From Lasioglossum baleicum (lineage: Eukaryota > Arthropoda > Insecta > Hymenoptera > Halictidae), in contig NC_134933.1 in assembly GCF_051020765.1 (NCBI RefSeq), positions 3,941,461 to 4,005,460 on the forward strand: a stretch of 64,000 bases of DNA, in the 5' to 3' direction. This document shows positions 21,113-32,199 of the stretch, piece after piece. Below the pieces are notes generated by a model, which saw nothing but the letters and a program-made list of their open reading frames with translations, was not told where the DNA came from and did not search any database. Positions within the stretch are counted from its first letter, which is position 1. Each line of letters starts with the position of its first letter. The position numbers and the translations under genes are program-made.

Positions 21113-23188
21113 ATGGAGAATTCGACCAGAGGTATGTCTAATTTTAACTAGCAAATTAGAAATTGTGTTCTTTCCTTAAAATTAAAAATCATTTTTTTAA
21201 CACAAGTAGTTTCTATAAACTCGTAGTAAATGCAATTTATCTTTTTATTAGGTAATTCTATTCGTAATCGCGATTTGATTGATGAGTGGATTTGCCAATC
21301 CACCTATTCGGAGAAAATGTTGAAGGTTACCAAAAAACTTTGTTCTTTATTGAACGTGAATGCCATATCGGATGAACTAGAAGAGAAAGTAAATGATTTC
21401 TGTAAAGCACTCGCGAGGAAGTGGAAAGATTGTTCACGCAATCGTCATTATTTAGTTAAGCGTCATCACGTATGGCTAGACAAAGAAATTAATATTAAAA
21501 GTAAAAGTACTTTAACCGAGCAAGAAACACTCGAGCCACAGCCAGGTCCTAGCCGAGGAAGGCGTCGAATAAATTTTGAAGAAGCATCACTCAAAACCAA
21601 AAAACGCCGCGTTCAATCGATCATACGTTCTTATTCAAGTCAAGAATTAAATTTTGCTGTTGGTATTGTAAATAAATCGAACGTTTTAGATAAAAAAAAT
21701 AAAATACCACCGCATAAACTTTTAGCATGTTACTTAGATTTAGATCTTTCAGATAAAAAATATGATATATTTAAAAGCATCGTTAACAATATACGTAAAG
21801 ATTATATTCCTTGCATTAAGACTTTTAGAAATATTAAAAATTCATTTTTACCAAGTAATATATCAGCTAACGAAACGTCTGCCGAAGTAGACTTGCAAAA
21901 TTTAGTAAATGCTACAAGTGACAGTATCATAAATTTAATAAAACTTGAAGAAAGTTGTAATCTGAAGCTTGTGTGTAAATGGGGTTTCGATGGGAGCTCC
22001 GGCCATAGTCTTTATAAGCAAAAATTCATTGAAAATGAAAATTCTACAGATCAATATTTGTTTGTAATAGCTTTGGTCCCGTTGAAATTAATAGACATGC
22101 GGAATGGCAGAGAATTGTGGATAAACCCCCGCTCATCTTCCACATTTTACTGTCGACCAATAAAGTTCATATTTATTCAAGAAAATGCACAATTGATTAG
22201 GGAAGAAGAAACTAGAATGAAGACTTTGATCAGCCAACTTTCTCCTTATAGTAAATGCAATTTTAATAATAATGTTAACTTCGTGATTACATATGAATTA
22301 CATTTTACCATGATAGACGGCAGTGTAACTAACATATTGTCTGATACAAACTCGTCTTCTAGGTGCTGCATTTGCAAAGCAACTCCAAAAGAGATGAATC
22401 ACAAAAGAGTTACTGAAAAACCTTCCAATACTAGTAATTACCGTTTTGGCTTATCTACCTTACACGCTTGGATTCGATTTTTTGAATGCCTTCTACACAT
22501 ATCATATCGGCTACCAATTAAAACTTGGCAAGTGAAAGGAGCTGAAAATAAAATAATTTTTGAAAACAATAAAAAGAGAATCCAGGATGAATTTAAATCT
22601 CGATTGGGTTTGTTAGTAGATAAACCGAAACCTGGTTTTGGTTCAACGAATGATGGAAACACTGCGAGAACGTTTTTCAGTAATTCTAAAATAAGCTCTG
22701 AGATTACAGGAGTAAATAAAATTTTAATTGATAAATTTTACACAATCTTACGAGTTTTATCTTCTGGCGAAAAAATTCATATTAATCGATACAGGCTTTT
22801 ATTAAACGCGACTTTTAATTTGTACATAAACTTATACAATTGGTACTATATGCCAAGTAGCGTACATAAAATTTTGATTCACGGGTGTGACATAATTGAA
22901 AGTTTCGATTTACCAATAGGCGTTCTCTCGGAAGATGCTTTAGAAACTACTCATAAAGAGATTAGGAAAGCCCGATTAAATCATACTCGCAAAACGAGTA
23001 GGAAATTTAATAATGAAGATTTGATGAAAAGACTTCTACTCTCATCGGACCCCTTTATATCAAGCTGTAGGAAAACTTCTTCAAAACAGAAAAGAGATCT
23101 TGCGGACATAACACAATATATTGATGTTCAGTACACAACGGAAGCTATTCCGGAAGAATTAGATTTTTCTGATTCGGAGTTAGGGTGA
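21113..23188 (+). CDS. Transib (RAG1-like) transposase, element C
   Basis: Two exons: 21113-21131 (MENSTR, donor GTATGT) and 21252-23188 (after ttttattag), giving 651 residues; an in-frame ATG at 21230 lies in the intron. RAG1-like landmarks are D253 in GFDGSSG, D362 in MIDGS, C378/C381 of a CxxC, GNTARTFF, the HxxxxH H545/H550 in VHKILIHG, and E571 in SEDALETTHK. This matches the RAG1 DDE core with its CxxC/HxxxxH zinc site and GNxAR motif. The protein would nick and hairpin at CACAGTG ends in the nucleus. There is no RAG2-like partner. All key residues are present. Confidence 0.93.
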
Positions 23189-23474
23189 ACGACGATTCTC
23201 ATACGAACAGTGATAAATGTGTGTTATTAAAATGTTTTATTTACTTGTTTTTATGGATATTTGTTTATCTGTTTTCTACACGTAATATATGTACTATATA
23301 TTTATATTTCATTTTTCCATTATACATAAAATATGCCTCTTATTGTTTCTTTGAAATTTATTTAGTTTAAAAGAGTGGAAAATTCTAAAATAGTATTCCA
23401 AAACCTCGATTAGTGCATTTAAAACAATTCCTAACAAAGAAATATAAGTTATTACTACGCCAAACGTATCTTTT

Positions 23475-23513
23475 TATTTTTGTCCCAAATTCCTACCAAA
23501 GTACCGCACTGTG
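23475..23513 (-). promoter_or_regulatory. Transib C 3' end: RSS-like heptamer, 23-bp spacer, nonamer
   Basis: Read on the minus strand, CACAGTG (23507-23513) is followed by exactly 23 bp and then ACAAAAATA (23475-23483). With the 13-bp spacer at the other end this makes an asymmetric pair like 12/23 recombination signals. Confidence 0.75.
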
Positions 23514-24979
23514 CATCGTCGGGACTCCGTGACAACTAAGAAACACTTTAGACTCTAAACACTTCAAATCTTTATGCTATTCTACAATTTTTTGAGCGTT
23601 ATATACCATATTTTTTCCTTTTTATTTAAATTTTGTTTTGTGCAGTTTATACTTAGTGCGTACCTCAGTATACTGTATGCATTAGTTCAGTATTACCATC
23701 GTTTAGTACAGTTTATATTAATATACAAGGAGAATTAAGTATAATTCTCCGAACGTTGTATACGTTTCTCCCACCAATATTCGGAACAAAATGCTATCGA
23801 TGAATTCATTTGTCCGATCGTCAATTTCACGCCTATTCCAAACTTATATTATTGTCACTTTGTTCATCATCGCACACTCACTGCAACATACTTTAACTCA
23901 GCACGAGCCATACGTTGTTTACAATAATTTATATTTTGTATTTGTTATATATTTTGTGTTTGTTATATTGCGTTTATATTTCTATTGCCTGTTTGTGTTT
24001 ATATTTTGTGTTTGCTGTATCTCGTTCGTGATAAAACATATCGTTTTACTAATATTTGGTAAGTACATAAATAGTTGGACATTTATTACGTTAACTATTT
24101 TCCGTGTTCAACATTTCTTCCTTTATTATTCAGGTATTTGTTATTTATTAAGAATGGAGGCGTTCCGTACAAATCTGAATTTATTTATGATTCTAAGAAA
24201 TTCGTCGGAAGATTTAAGTAATTATCTATTCTTGCATGAGAAAATATGTAAAGAAATCAATATTTCACCCGAAAATTCAAATATATTAAAAGCAGGGTTG
24301 AGAAAATTTGTTTATAATTTGAAACATAAATGGGTGGAATCTCGTTATGTAGAAGCAATATTTTTACAGCGTAACAAACAATGGTTAGAGCGAGATTACA
24401 TATATCCCTGTGCAATAGTATCACACATTCCAACAACAACAAAATCTCCTAGAATAGAATCGTCCACTGTACACATCCACAAAGGAAGGAAAGCATTATC
24501 GGACTGCAGTAGCCGAGAAAAGATACGAAGGGCTAGATCTCTCGTAAATTCTTTTACACTAGAGGAACTATTAAATGCCACAAAGATGAGCTTTCGAAAG
24601 AATAAAATGTATCACAAAGCTCGTTTGCTTGAGTACATCGAAAATAATGAATGCGACTTTGACAAGATGACGGCTATGCTACGTGGTCCTACATCAAAAG
24701 GAAGGTTTTCGGCAGAAAAGGCTCTATGTATGTTCCTTACAGCAGACCTGTCCAAATTTCAATATATTGCATTTAGAAATGAAGCTGTACAATATAATAA
24801 CAATCAACTTCCGTCGTACTGTACGTTATTAAAGGAAAAAAGAAAATGTTATACACCAAAGGAAACTACAACGATAACAGAGAAATATGCAAAAGTTGAA
24901 TTACAAAGTTTGCTAAACGTCACGGCTAAACGAATTTTAAAAAGTGTAGGTGATTTCGAAAATGATCAGGAATCAGTAT

Positions 24980-25244
24980 TGTAATTGGATTATAATTCCC
25001 GCCGCGAGTAATGTTGGGGCCCGCCGTGGCGCGTCGCTTCACTAGCTACATCGTGTAGCGTTCGTTCTCAGGTGCTTGCTCGCGCGCTTGCGTCCTTGCT
25101 ACAACGGTCGAAACATGCGACCGCGTTTTGCCAGTTAACATTATATTATAATTACTTGTGTATACGTTCTACCAAAATATATATCGTGTGTGAATGAACT
25201 ATAAATATTACTTTGTAATTTACTCTAGCCCTGATGCGCCAACA
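24980..25244 (+). repeat. copia 5' LTR
   Basis: The LTR starts TGTAATTGGATT and ends GCGCCAACA. It differs from the 3' copy at two positions seen (GGA/GGG near the start and CTTCACTA/CTTTACTA). Confidence 0.96.
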
Positions 25245-25245
25245 A

Positions 25246-25259
25246 GGTTATGGGCCCAG
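25246..25259 (+). promoter_or_regulatory. copia primer-binding site, initiator tRNA-Met anticodon arm
   Basis: GGTTATGGGCCCAG is complementary to CTGGGCCCATAACC, the anticodon arm of initiator tRNA-Met. It does not match a tRNA 3' end. This fits the half-tRNA priming known for Drosophila copia. Confidence 0.85.
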
Positions 25260-25307
25260 GTATCGTTTTGAGGTTAGAGTTCGAGAAAATTCATAGACAC
25301 GTGCAAA

Positions 25308-28300
25308 ATGGTGAGCGTTTCGAAGGCCGGAAAAATAGATCGTCTAAATGGGGATAATTATAGAACATGGAAGTTCTCAGCAAAAATGTACCTCATACAA
25401 AAAGATCTATGGTCTTATGCGACTGGTCAAGAAGTGCTCAAGACGGGAGCAACTCCAGAGGAAATAAGCCAATTTAGTTGCAAAATGGAAAAGGCGCTTG
25501 CAACCATAGCACTGGCTGTTGAACCAAATCAGCAAGTACACATAGTGGATTGTAAAACTGCAGCAGAGGCATGGAACGTCCTTCAACAAGTATATGAGCC
25601 AAAGTCTAGACAAAGAATAATGCAGCTTAAGCGAGAGTTTGTTAGACTTCGTTTAAAAGAAAATGAGACAATGGCCTCGTATCTGTCCAGAGTGAAAATA
25701 ATTGCTGATTACTTACAAGACGCTGGATCAGAAATGAAGGATGAGGATGTAGCTTATGCGATGCTCTCAGGGTTACCAGATTCATATGATGCGTTAACAA
25801 TGTCCCTGGCTAATTTAGAAGATACTAAATTCACTTCGAACGAAATCAAGAAGGCGTTGCTAATGGAATATGAAAGACGCTTGTCAAAAGATCAAGATCA
25901 GGATCATCAAAGAGGTGAAGTATCAGCTTATCAAGTAAATAAGGGCAACCGCCAAACAAATTTCAAGAAGCCAGATAAGAAGTGCTTCAATTGCGGTAAG
26001 AATGGTCACTTCGCAAGTCAGTGTCGAAAGAAAAAGGTAGATTCTAGACAGAATGTACATTCTCAGCAGAAAGAGTCATTTATACTGTCAATAAATGTGA
26101 ACCATGTTGCATTAGAGGATGCATGGTTAATTGACAGCGCAGCGACTCATCATGTATGTAAGAATAAAGATTGGTTTCAGAATTTCAGACAGATCAATCC
26201 GGAACCAATTGGTACAGCAGAAACAACAGTTAAAAAGGATGAAGCGACATTAATAGCTGAAGGAATTGGAGATGTAATATTGAATACGAGAGAAAATTGC
26301 ATAGATTATGAGGTAACGCTTCAAAATGTTTATTATGTTCCTAGATGCCGCAGAAATCTTTTATCAGTAGCACAAATAGAAAGAAAAGGAAAAATTATTA
26401 CATTTGACGGAGGAATTGCAAAAATCAGCAATAGAAGGACAAATAATACTATTGCCACAGCTCGTCGACAGGATAACCTATACGTTTTACAAGGAAATGT
26501 AAAAGATCACGTTTCTGATAAAAAGGAACTTCATTCCATAACAGTTAACGAACCAGGAATGTGGCATCACAGATTCTGTCACATAAATAACAGAAGCATA
26601 TCAGAATTAGCACAGAAGGGTTACGTTTATGGATTAGATGACAGGATGACAAATCCGGATCAATGTTATGGATGCTGTTTGGGAAAATCAACGAAAGCAC
26701 CATGTAAAAGGCTTCCTGAGAAGTCGTCTTCAAGAACGTTGGATTTACTTCATTCGGACGTTTGCGGACCGATGCAGGTGACGTCGAATGGAGGTTCGAC
26801 ATATTTCTTAACCATAATAGATGATTTTTCACGTAAAATAGAGGTAATATTTTTAAAATCAAAAGATGAAGTAGTGAACAAAGTAAAAGAGCATATAGTG
26901 AAGATCGAAACTCAAAAAGGACGGAAAGTCAAACGTTTTCGGTCGGATAATGGTTTAGAATATTGCAACAAAGGGCTTCGAGAATTTTTTGCAGATCGAG
27001 GGATTACACACGAAAGGACATGTGTCGAGACTCCTCAGATGAACGGGGTGGCGGAAAGGGTCAACCGCACTCTATTAGATATGGTTAGATCAATGCTACT
27101 TTCAGCGAAATTACCTCAAACCTTTTGGGCTGAAGCTGTAGCCACAGCTGCATATGTGCGCAATAGAATGATACACAGCAATGTATCAGATGGTGTACCT
27201 CAAGGAATTTGGCTAGAAAAACGACCAAGTGTTAAGCACATGAAGGTATTCGGATGCCTGGCGTATGCTCATCTACCTAGTCAAGGCAGAAGAAAACTTG
27301 ATCCACGTGCGCGGACTTGCATATTCGTCGGATACTCAAACAGGACGATGGGATATCGACTATGGGATCCAAAGATAAAGGACATAATACACACAAAGCA
27401 TGTGAAATTCGACGAAACTAAGGTGGGATCCGAGTATTTAAATGGAAACACCACCTCATGTTGTTTTCAGTTCCAGAGTAAAGACAGGGACCGAACGAGG
27501 AAAACAATAAATTTGAATAGACAACTCGAGGAATCGCCAGACGAACAATTAAGCGATGGCGAAACCGACACTAGTACGTCAGACGATGATTACGAGGTGG
27601 ATGCTGATGATAGAAATGTGAGTAAGAAGATAGTGGGGGAGGATGATAAACCAAGATCCAAAAAGAGGATCTGTAGGCGCAAGAAGCAGGTACGTAATCC
27701 GTATGGTCGAAAGGAAAAACCAAAGGAAACCGTAGAGTTAAATTTGACGGAAATCGAAGAGCCAAATAGCCTAGGAGAAGCCCTCTCGTCACCACAATCA
27801 GACCACTGGGAATCAGCAATTCACGAAGAAATTGAGAATTTAGAACGACTAAAAACGTGGGAAGATGCAGAATTACCCAAAGGAAAAACATGTATAGGGA
27901 GTAAATGGGTATTCAAGGTGAAAGCAGATGAAAATGGTCAAGTTGCTCGATACAAAGCCAGACTCGTAGCCCAGGGCTGCGGACAAAGGCAAGGGGTTGA
28001 CTATGATAAAACATACGCTCCTGTAGTTAGTTTTGGAGTGGTAAGGCAATTGTTAGCTCTCTCGGTAATTTACGGATGGAAAAATATACACATCGACGTA
28101 AAGTGTGCCTATTTAAATGGAAGTCTTAAGGAAGAGCTCTATATGAGAATGCAGACGTTTAGCGGAAGCGAGAAGACAAAGATAGTAAGACTTCGAAGAC
28201 CTATTTATGGACTCAAGCAAAGCGGTCATAATTGGAATGAAGAATTAGACACATATCTTCGTAAAATCGGATTTGTAAGGCAGTCGTCGTGTAGTTGTCT

Positions 28301-29312
28301 GTACAAGTTGGACTTCTGCACATTTGTAGTTGTATACGTAGACGACCTACTAGTATTTGCCAAAGACGAAACCGTGCTGAACAGGATAGTGACCAACATT
28401 GGTCGACAATACGAGGTACGAGATCTGGGTCGAATTTCTTATTTTTTAGGTGTGGGAGTGCGCCAGGAGGACGATATGCTCATGCTGAACCAGAAGGCAT
28501 ATGTCCAATCTTTAATAAAAGCATATGGAATGTCGGACTGCCGACCGGCTCATACCCCACTGGAACCGGGAATCAAATTAACTAAGGAAGACTGTCCAAA
28601 TAACGAAACGGGAAAGGAAGAGGTAAAGAACATACCTTATCGTGAACTAATAGGGTCGTTGATGTATGTGGCGCGGAGCACGAGGCCCGATATAGCTTAC
28701 GCTGTGACAAAGTTGTCTCAATTCGTATCCAATCCCGGGTGGATACATTGGAATGAGGCAAAAAGAGTATTGAGATACTTGAGCAAAACGTCCGATTTGG
28801 AGCTAAGATATGAGAGGAGAGAACCAGTATTGGAGGTCTGGACAGATGCTGACTGGGCAGGTGACGTGGATGACAGACGCTCATTCAGTGGTACAGCGAT
28901 CACCATTGGCGGAAATTTGGTGGACTGGAAGGCGTCAAAACAAAAATGTATTTCGACTTCGACCATGGAAGCTGAATACGTGGCCATGTCAGCGGCAGCT
29001 AAGGAAGCAAAATGGGCAAGATCATTCATCCAGGAGCTGAGCCTAGAAGAATGGATTAAGACACCCTATACGGTTTGGTGTGACAACAGAGCAGCAATTG
29101 ATTTCGCCAATAATCGTATAGAGCGGTCAAGAACAAAACATATAGATGTCGCGTACCATTACGTGAGACAGGTCATAGACGATGACGTTGTATGTTTGAA
29201 GTATGTTGCCTCTTCCATTAACAAGGCAGACATACTGACAAAGGCTTTAGGCAGAAATTTACATTTAGAAGCCACTAAGCGATTAGGATTAGTATCCGCG
29301 AAGGAATCATAA
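25308..29312 (+). CDS. Ty1/copia Gag-Pol polyprotein, intact
   Basis: 1334 residues without a break. Gag ends in a CCHC knuckle (C226, C229, H234, C239; CFNCGKNGHFASQC). Protease has D276 in WLIDSAATHH; the usual DSGA is DSAA here. Integrase shows GCCLGKSTKAPC, IDDFSRK, RSDNGLEY and NGVAERVNRTL. RT carries WVFKVKADENGQVARYKARL and YVDD at 1010-1013. RNase H has TDADWAGDVDDRRS, MEAEYVAMSAAAKEA and the closing KADILTKAL. The PR-IN-RT-RH order is copia type. One ATG-initiated frame encodes everything, so gag and pol are not separated by a frameshift. It should be replication competent by inspection. Confidence 0.97.
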   Translation: MVSVSKAGKIDRLNGDNYRTWKFSAKMYLIQKDLWSYATGQEVLKTGATPEEISQFSCKMEKALATIALAVEPNQQVHIVDCKTAAEAWNVLQQVYEPKSRQRIMQLKREFVRLRLKENETMASYLSRVKIIADYLQDAGSEMKDEDVAYAMLSGLPDSYDALTMSLANLEDTKFTSNEIKKALLMEYERRLSKDQDQDHQRGEVSAYQVNKGNRQTNFKKPDKKCFNCGKNGHFASQCRKKKVDSRQNVHSQQKESFILSINVNHVALEDAWLIDSAATHHVCKNKDWFQNFRQINPEPIGTAETTVKKDEATLIAEGIGDVILNTRENCIDYEVTLQNVYYVPRCRRNLLSVAQIERKGKIITFDGGIAKISNRRTNNTIATARRQDNLYVLQGNVKDHVSDKKELHSITVNEPGMWHHRFCHINNRSISELAQKGYVYGLDDRMTNPDQCYGCCLGKSTKAPCKRLPEKSSSRTLDLLHSDVCGPMQVTSNGGSTYFLTIIDDFSRKIEVIFLKSKDEVVNKVKEHIVKIETQKGRKVKRFRSDNGLEYCNKGLREFFADRGITHERTCVETPQMNGVAERVNRTLLDMVRSMLLSAKLPQTFWAEAVATAAYVRNRMIHSNVSDGVPQGIWLEKRPSVKHMKVFGCLAYAHLPSQGRRKLDPRARTCIFVGYSNRTMGYRLWDPKIKDIIHTKHVKFDETKVGSEYLNGNTTSCCFQFQSKDRDRTRKTINLNRQLEESPDEQLSDGETDTSTSDDDYEVDADDRNVSKKIVGEDDKPRSKKRICRRKKQVRNPYGRKEKPKETVELNLTEIEEPNSLGEALSSPQSDHWESAIHEEIENLERLKTWEDAELPKGKTCIGSKWVFKVKADENGQVARYKARLVAQGCGQRQGVDYDKTYAPVVSFGVVRQLLALSVIYGWKNIHIDVKCAYLNGSLKEELYMRMQTFSGSEKTKIVRLRRPIYGLKQSGHNWNEELDTYLRKIGFVRQSSCSCLYKLDFCTFVVVYVDDLLVFAKDETVLNRIVTNIGRQYEVRDLGRISYFLGVGVRQEDDMLMLNQKAYVQSLIKAYGMSDCRPAHTPLEPGIKLTKEDCPNNETGKEEVKNIPYRELIGSLMYVARSTRPDIAYAVTKLSQFVSNPGWIHWNEAKRVLRYLSKTSDLELRYERREPVLEVWTDADWAGDVDDRRSFSGTAITIGGNLVDWKASKQKCISTSTMEAEYVAMSAAAKEAKWARSFIQELSLEEWIKTPYTVWCDNRAAIDFANNRIERSRTKHIDVAYHYVRQVIDDDVVCLKYVASSINKADILTKALGRNLHLEATKRLGLVSAKES

Positions 29313-29587
29313 AGTGGGGGATTGTAATTGGGTTATAATTCCCGCCGCGAGTAATGTTGGGGCCCGCCGTGGCGCGTCGCTTTACTAGCTACATCGTGTA
29401 GCGTTCGTTCTCAGGTGCTTGCTCGCGCGCTTGCGTCCTTGCTACAACGGTCGAAACATGCGACCGCGTTTTGCCAGTTAACATTATATTATAATTACTT
29501 GTGTATACGTTCTACCAAAATATATATCGTGTGTGAATGAACTATAAATATTACTTTGTAATTTACTCTAGCCCTGATGCGCCAACA
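29311..29587 (+). repeat. copia polypurine tract and 3' LTR
   Basis: The polypurine tract aaagtgggggat (29311-29322) overlaps the ORF's stop codon region and primes plus-strand DNA. The 3' LTR follows at 29323-29587, 265 bp long, with the same ends as the 5' LTR. Confidence 0.95.
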
Positions 29588-32199
29588 AGTATTAACGTGT
29601 AAGTGGGGATGTGACGGTGCTTCAGGACAAGCGAGGTACAAACAAATTCAAACAGATTTTAATATGAGTGACGATAGTATTTTTGCTTCCAGTCTAGTGC
29701 CATTAAAAATACATAATAAATTAACTGATGAAGTCATATGGAAAAATCCGCGACCGTCCTCAACATGGTTCTGTCGTCCGATCAAATTTGCGTTTACGAA
29801 AGAAACACAACAAATTATAGATGAAGAAATAAACACAATTAAGAACGAAATAGCAAATTTAAAACCGGTTAAAATAAATAATGTACAAGTTGAGTATGTA
29901 ATGCTTCTTACAATGGTGGACAACAAAATTTGCAATGTCCTGACCGATACAAAATCCGCAATGCGTTGCTATATTTGCAACGCTAAGCCTACAGAAATGA
30001 ACGATTTAGATATCATAAACTCAAAAGTGTGCAACAGTAACAATTATTCATTTGGACTTTCTACCCTCCATGCGTGGATCAGATGCTTTGAGTGCTTACT
30101 ACATGTTTCTTATAATTTACCATTTAAAAAATGGAGTGCAAGTACACCCGATTTGAAACAAATTCGGGATGAGCGAAAAAAACATATCCAACAGCAATTT
30201 AGAGAAAAAATGGGATTACTAGTGGACATAGTGAAACAAGGATGGGGTTCATCGAATGATGGTAATACCGCAAGAAAATTTTTTTCAAATTCAGATCTTT
30301 CGGCCAGTATAACAGGGATAGATGCAACATTGATTAAGAAATTTCACATCATACTACAAGTCATTTCATCTTCATCTGCAATAGACCTTGACAAATTTCA
30401 AGAATACACTTTTAATACAGCAAAACATTTCATACATCTTTATGGCTGGTATTATATGCCGGCCTCAGTACACAAACTTTTAATTCATGGGACACAAATA
30501 ATAAAACACGCATTGTTACCAATTGGTCAATTGTCTGAGGAGGCCCTGGAATGTAGACACAAAGATTTTAAAAATTATAGAAATAAAAGTAGTCGAAAAA
30601 TTTCTCGAATTGCTACCAACGAAGATATATTCCATAAATTATTATTAACTTCTGATCCGTACATATCATCTTTACGTGTAAAGTCTAGCAATAAGAAACC
30701 AAGAGCTCTGGACCCAGAGGCTGAGGCAATGATAATTACATAAAAACTGTTAACTAATATAGTAAGAATAAATAATTTATCTAAACTAAATTTATTATAT
30801 TTATTATTGTTTACATTTCACTTTGTGCTTTATACAGGTACCATAGATTGTGAATTTATAAGGATCAGATAAACTTTCTCCGGAGGATATGGAAAATCAA
30901 GAAACAAATTTTATTTAAATAGCGATTTCTCAACAATTTATAAGAATAATATTATATATTGACTAAGTTGAATGTATTCCGTTTCAAAAAAATTTGCTAA
31001 AAGTTGTTAAATTTGTAAATATGTTAAAAAAATAGTAAAAAAAGCTATTAAATAAACTAAAAGTATACCACATTATACATTATTAAAAAAGATTACATGC
31101 TAGTATCCTACACCCCAAATTTCACGTCGATATCTTTATTAGTTTAGAAGTTATACCAAAATGTCACTAAATTTCGCGTTTTAGACCACTGTGCGCCGCA
31201 CAGTGGTCCGGATCGAGAAATTCAGTGACATTTTGTCGAAAAATGAACTTTCTCATATTGACATGTACAAAGTTTGTATTGCTTGCTAAATATCCATCTA
31301 CCTCGAAAATAAAGAAATTAATAAAATATAATCAAAATTGTAATTGTGACGAACACTTAAAGTTGGACATTTATAAAATAGGTTGTTTCGCAGAAGAAGG
31401 ATGCTTATCTTTATCTGGATGCCCTGACCCACCTGTTTAATATTTTTTCTCTGTTCTTCTTTTAAAATGAAGAGAATTCCTTTACGATAAGAATTTACAC
31501 TGTCAATTAACAATTAATTTAAATAATGTATTAAAAAAGTAATGCACAGTGAAGGCACGGAAATTGTCAAAATTCCTCATCTTTGATACGGAATATCTTT
31601 TGAGTTCCAAGTAGCATCGCATGATTACAAATTGTACTATATTCGGTACACTTTTCCCTATATAGTCATGCACGATTTACTACCAACATCGTCCATCCAC
31701 GCAAGTTATTAATGATTAAAGTGTATCCATCGCTGCGTCGAGCGCGAGCGCCAAGATCGCGCGAGACGCGAAAAATCTCTTCGCACGCGCGCGAGCGGAC
31801 TGTTTCCATTGTAGCCTACAAGCAATTGTTTATTATATGCTGCAGATGAGGAGTCGATTGTTTCCTCATTTTTAGTTTTCATTCAGATGAAACAGAACCA
31901 TTGGAGAGTACACACAGAGTAAAGGATTTCTAAAAGACTCGTACAGTATATATTTAGTGTATATGATATATGTATATATTTAATCAGTGTGTTTAGTTCC
32001 GTTATTCTTACTGCGTGTTATATTATATATATTCATTTATCGTTTAATTAGAATAAGTTTTGATTTATTTTATATTATATCATATTTTATTTGGTTCATA
32101 TTTGGTAAGTACAACAACGACTAAACACTTATTGCCTCAGTAATTTCGCATGTAACTGTTCATCTTTGCTATTCAGATATTAATTGTCGAGTGTCGAGA

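Larger units (their letters stand above)
20431..23513 (+). mobile_element. Transib element C (nested in A)
   Basis: The 3083-bp element has 13-bp perfect inverted ends CACAGTGCGGTAC and a CATCG duplication on both sides (20426-20430, 23514-23518). Flanking element A resumes directly after it. It carries one intact transposase gene and looks complete. Confidence 0.95.
24980..29587 (+). mobile_element. Complete young Ty1/copia retrotransposon
   Basis: Two 265-bp LTRs, a primer site, one long ORF and a polypurine tract are all present. AGTAT flanks both sides (24975-24979, 29588-29592). I find two differences between the LTRs (about 0.75%), so insertion was recent. It lies inside the transposase gene of Transib A, in the same orientation. 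Confidence 0.97.
24154..30743 (+). pseudogene. Transib (RAG1-like) transposase of element A, split by copia
   Basis: Coding parts are 24154-24979 and 29593-30743; without the copia and one AGTAT copy the frame is continuous at 658 codons. The start is the ATG of MEAFRTNL, after an apparent 5'-UTR intron (donor GTAAGTAC near 24060, acceptor TTATTCAG near 24132), so the longer frame starting at 23791 is not used. Motifs are GCDGASG with catalytic D just right of the copia, MVDNK, CYIC, GNTARKFF, VHKLLIHG and SEEALECRHKD. It is close to element B's protein and clearly separate from C and D. No other lesion is seen. Confidence 0.92.
19869..31193 (+). mobile_element. Transib element A (interrupted by Transib C and copia)
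   Basis: The ends are CACAGTGGTCTAAAACGCG... and its reverse complement, matching for about 38 bp through AATTTAGTGAC. CGCCG flanks both sides (19864-19868, 31194-31198), the GC-rich 5-bp duplication usual for Transib. Inserts at 20431-23513 and 24980-29587 account for about 7.7 kb of its 11.3 kb, leaving roughly 3.6 kb. The left arm is homologous to element B in the same order, with the C insert breaking that alignment. Confidence 0.93.

Noticed and set aside
21230..21251. ATG at 21230 as the start of Transib C transposase
   Set aside because: It lies in an intron; the spliced start at 21113 gives a better N-terminus and a GT-AG junction in phase.
23791..24153. Long N-terminal extension of the Transib A protein
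   Set aside because: It is hydrophobic, unlike element B, and covers the 5'-UTR intron; the ATG at 24154 aligns with B.
31545..31551. Internal CACAGTG in Transib B as an extra signal
   Set aside because: No nonamer-like partner, no inverted mate and no target duplication nearby; expected by chance.
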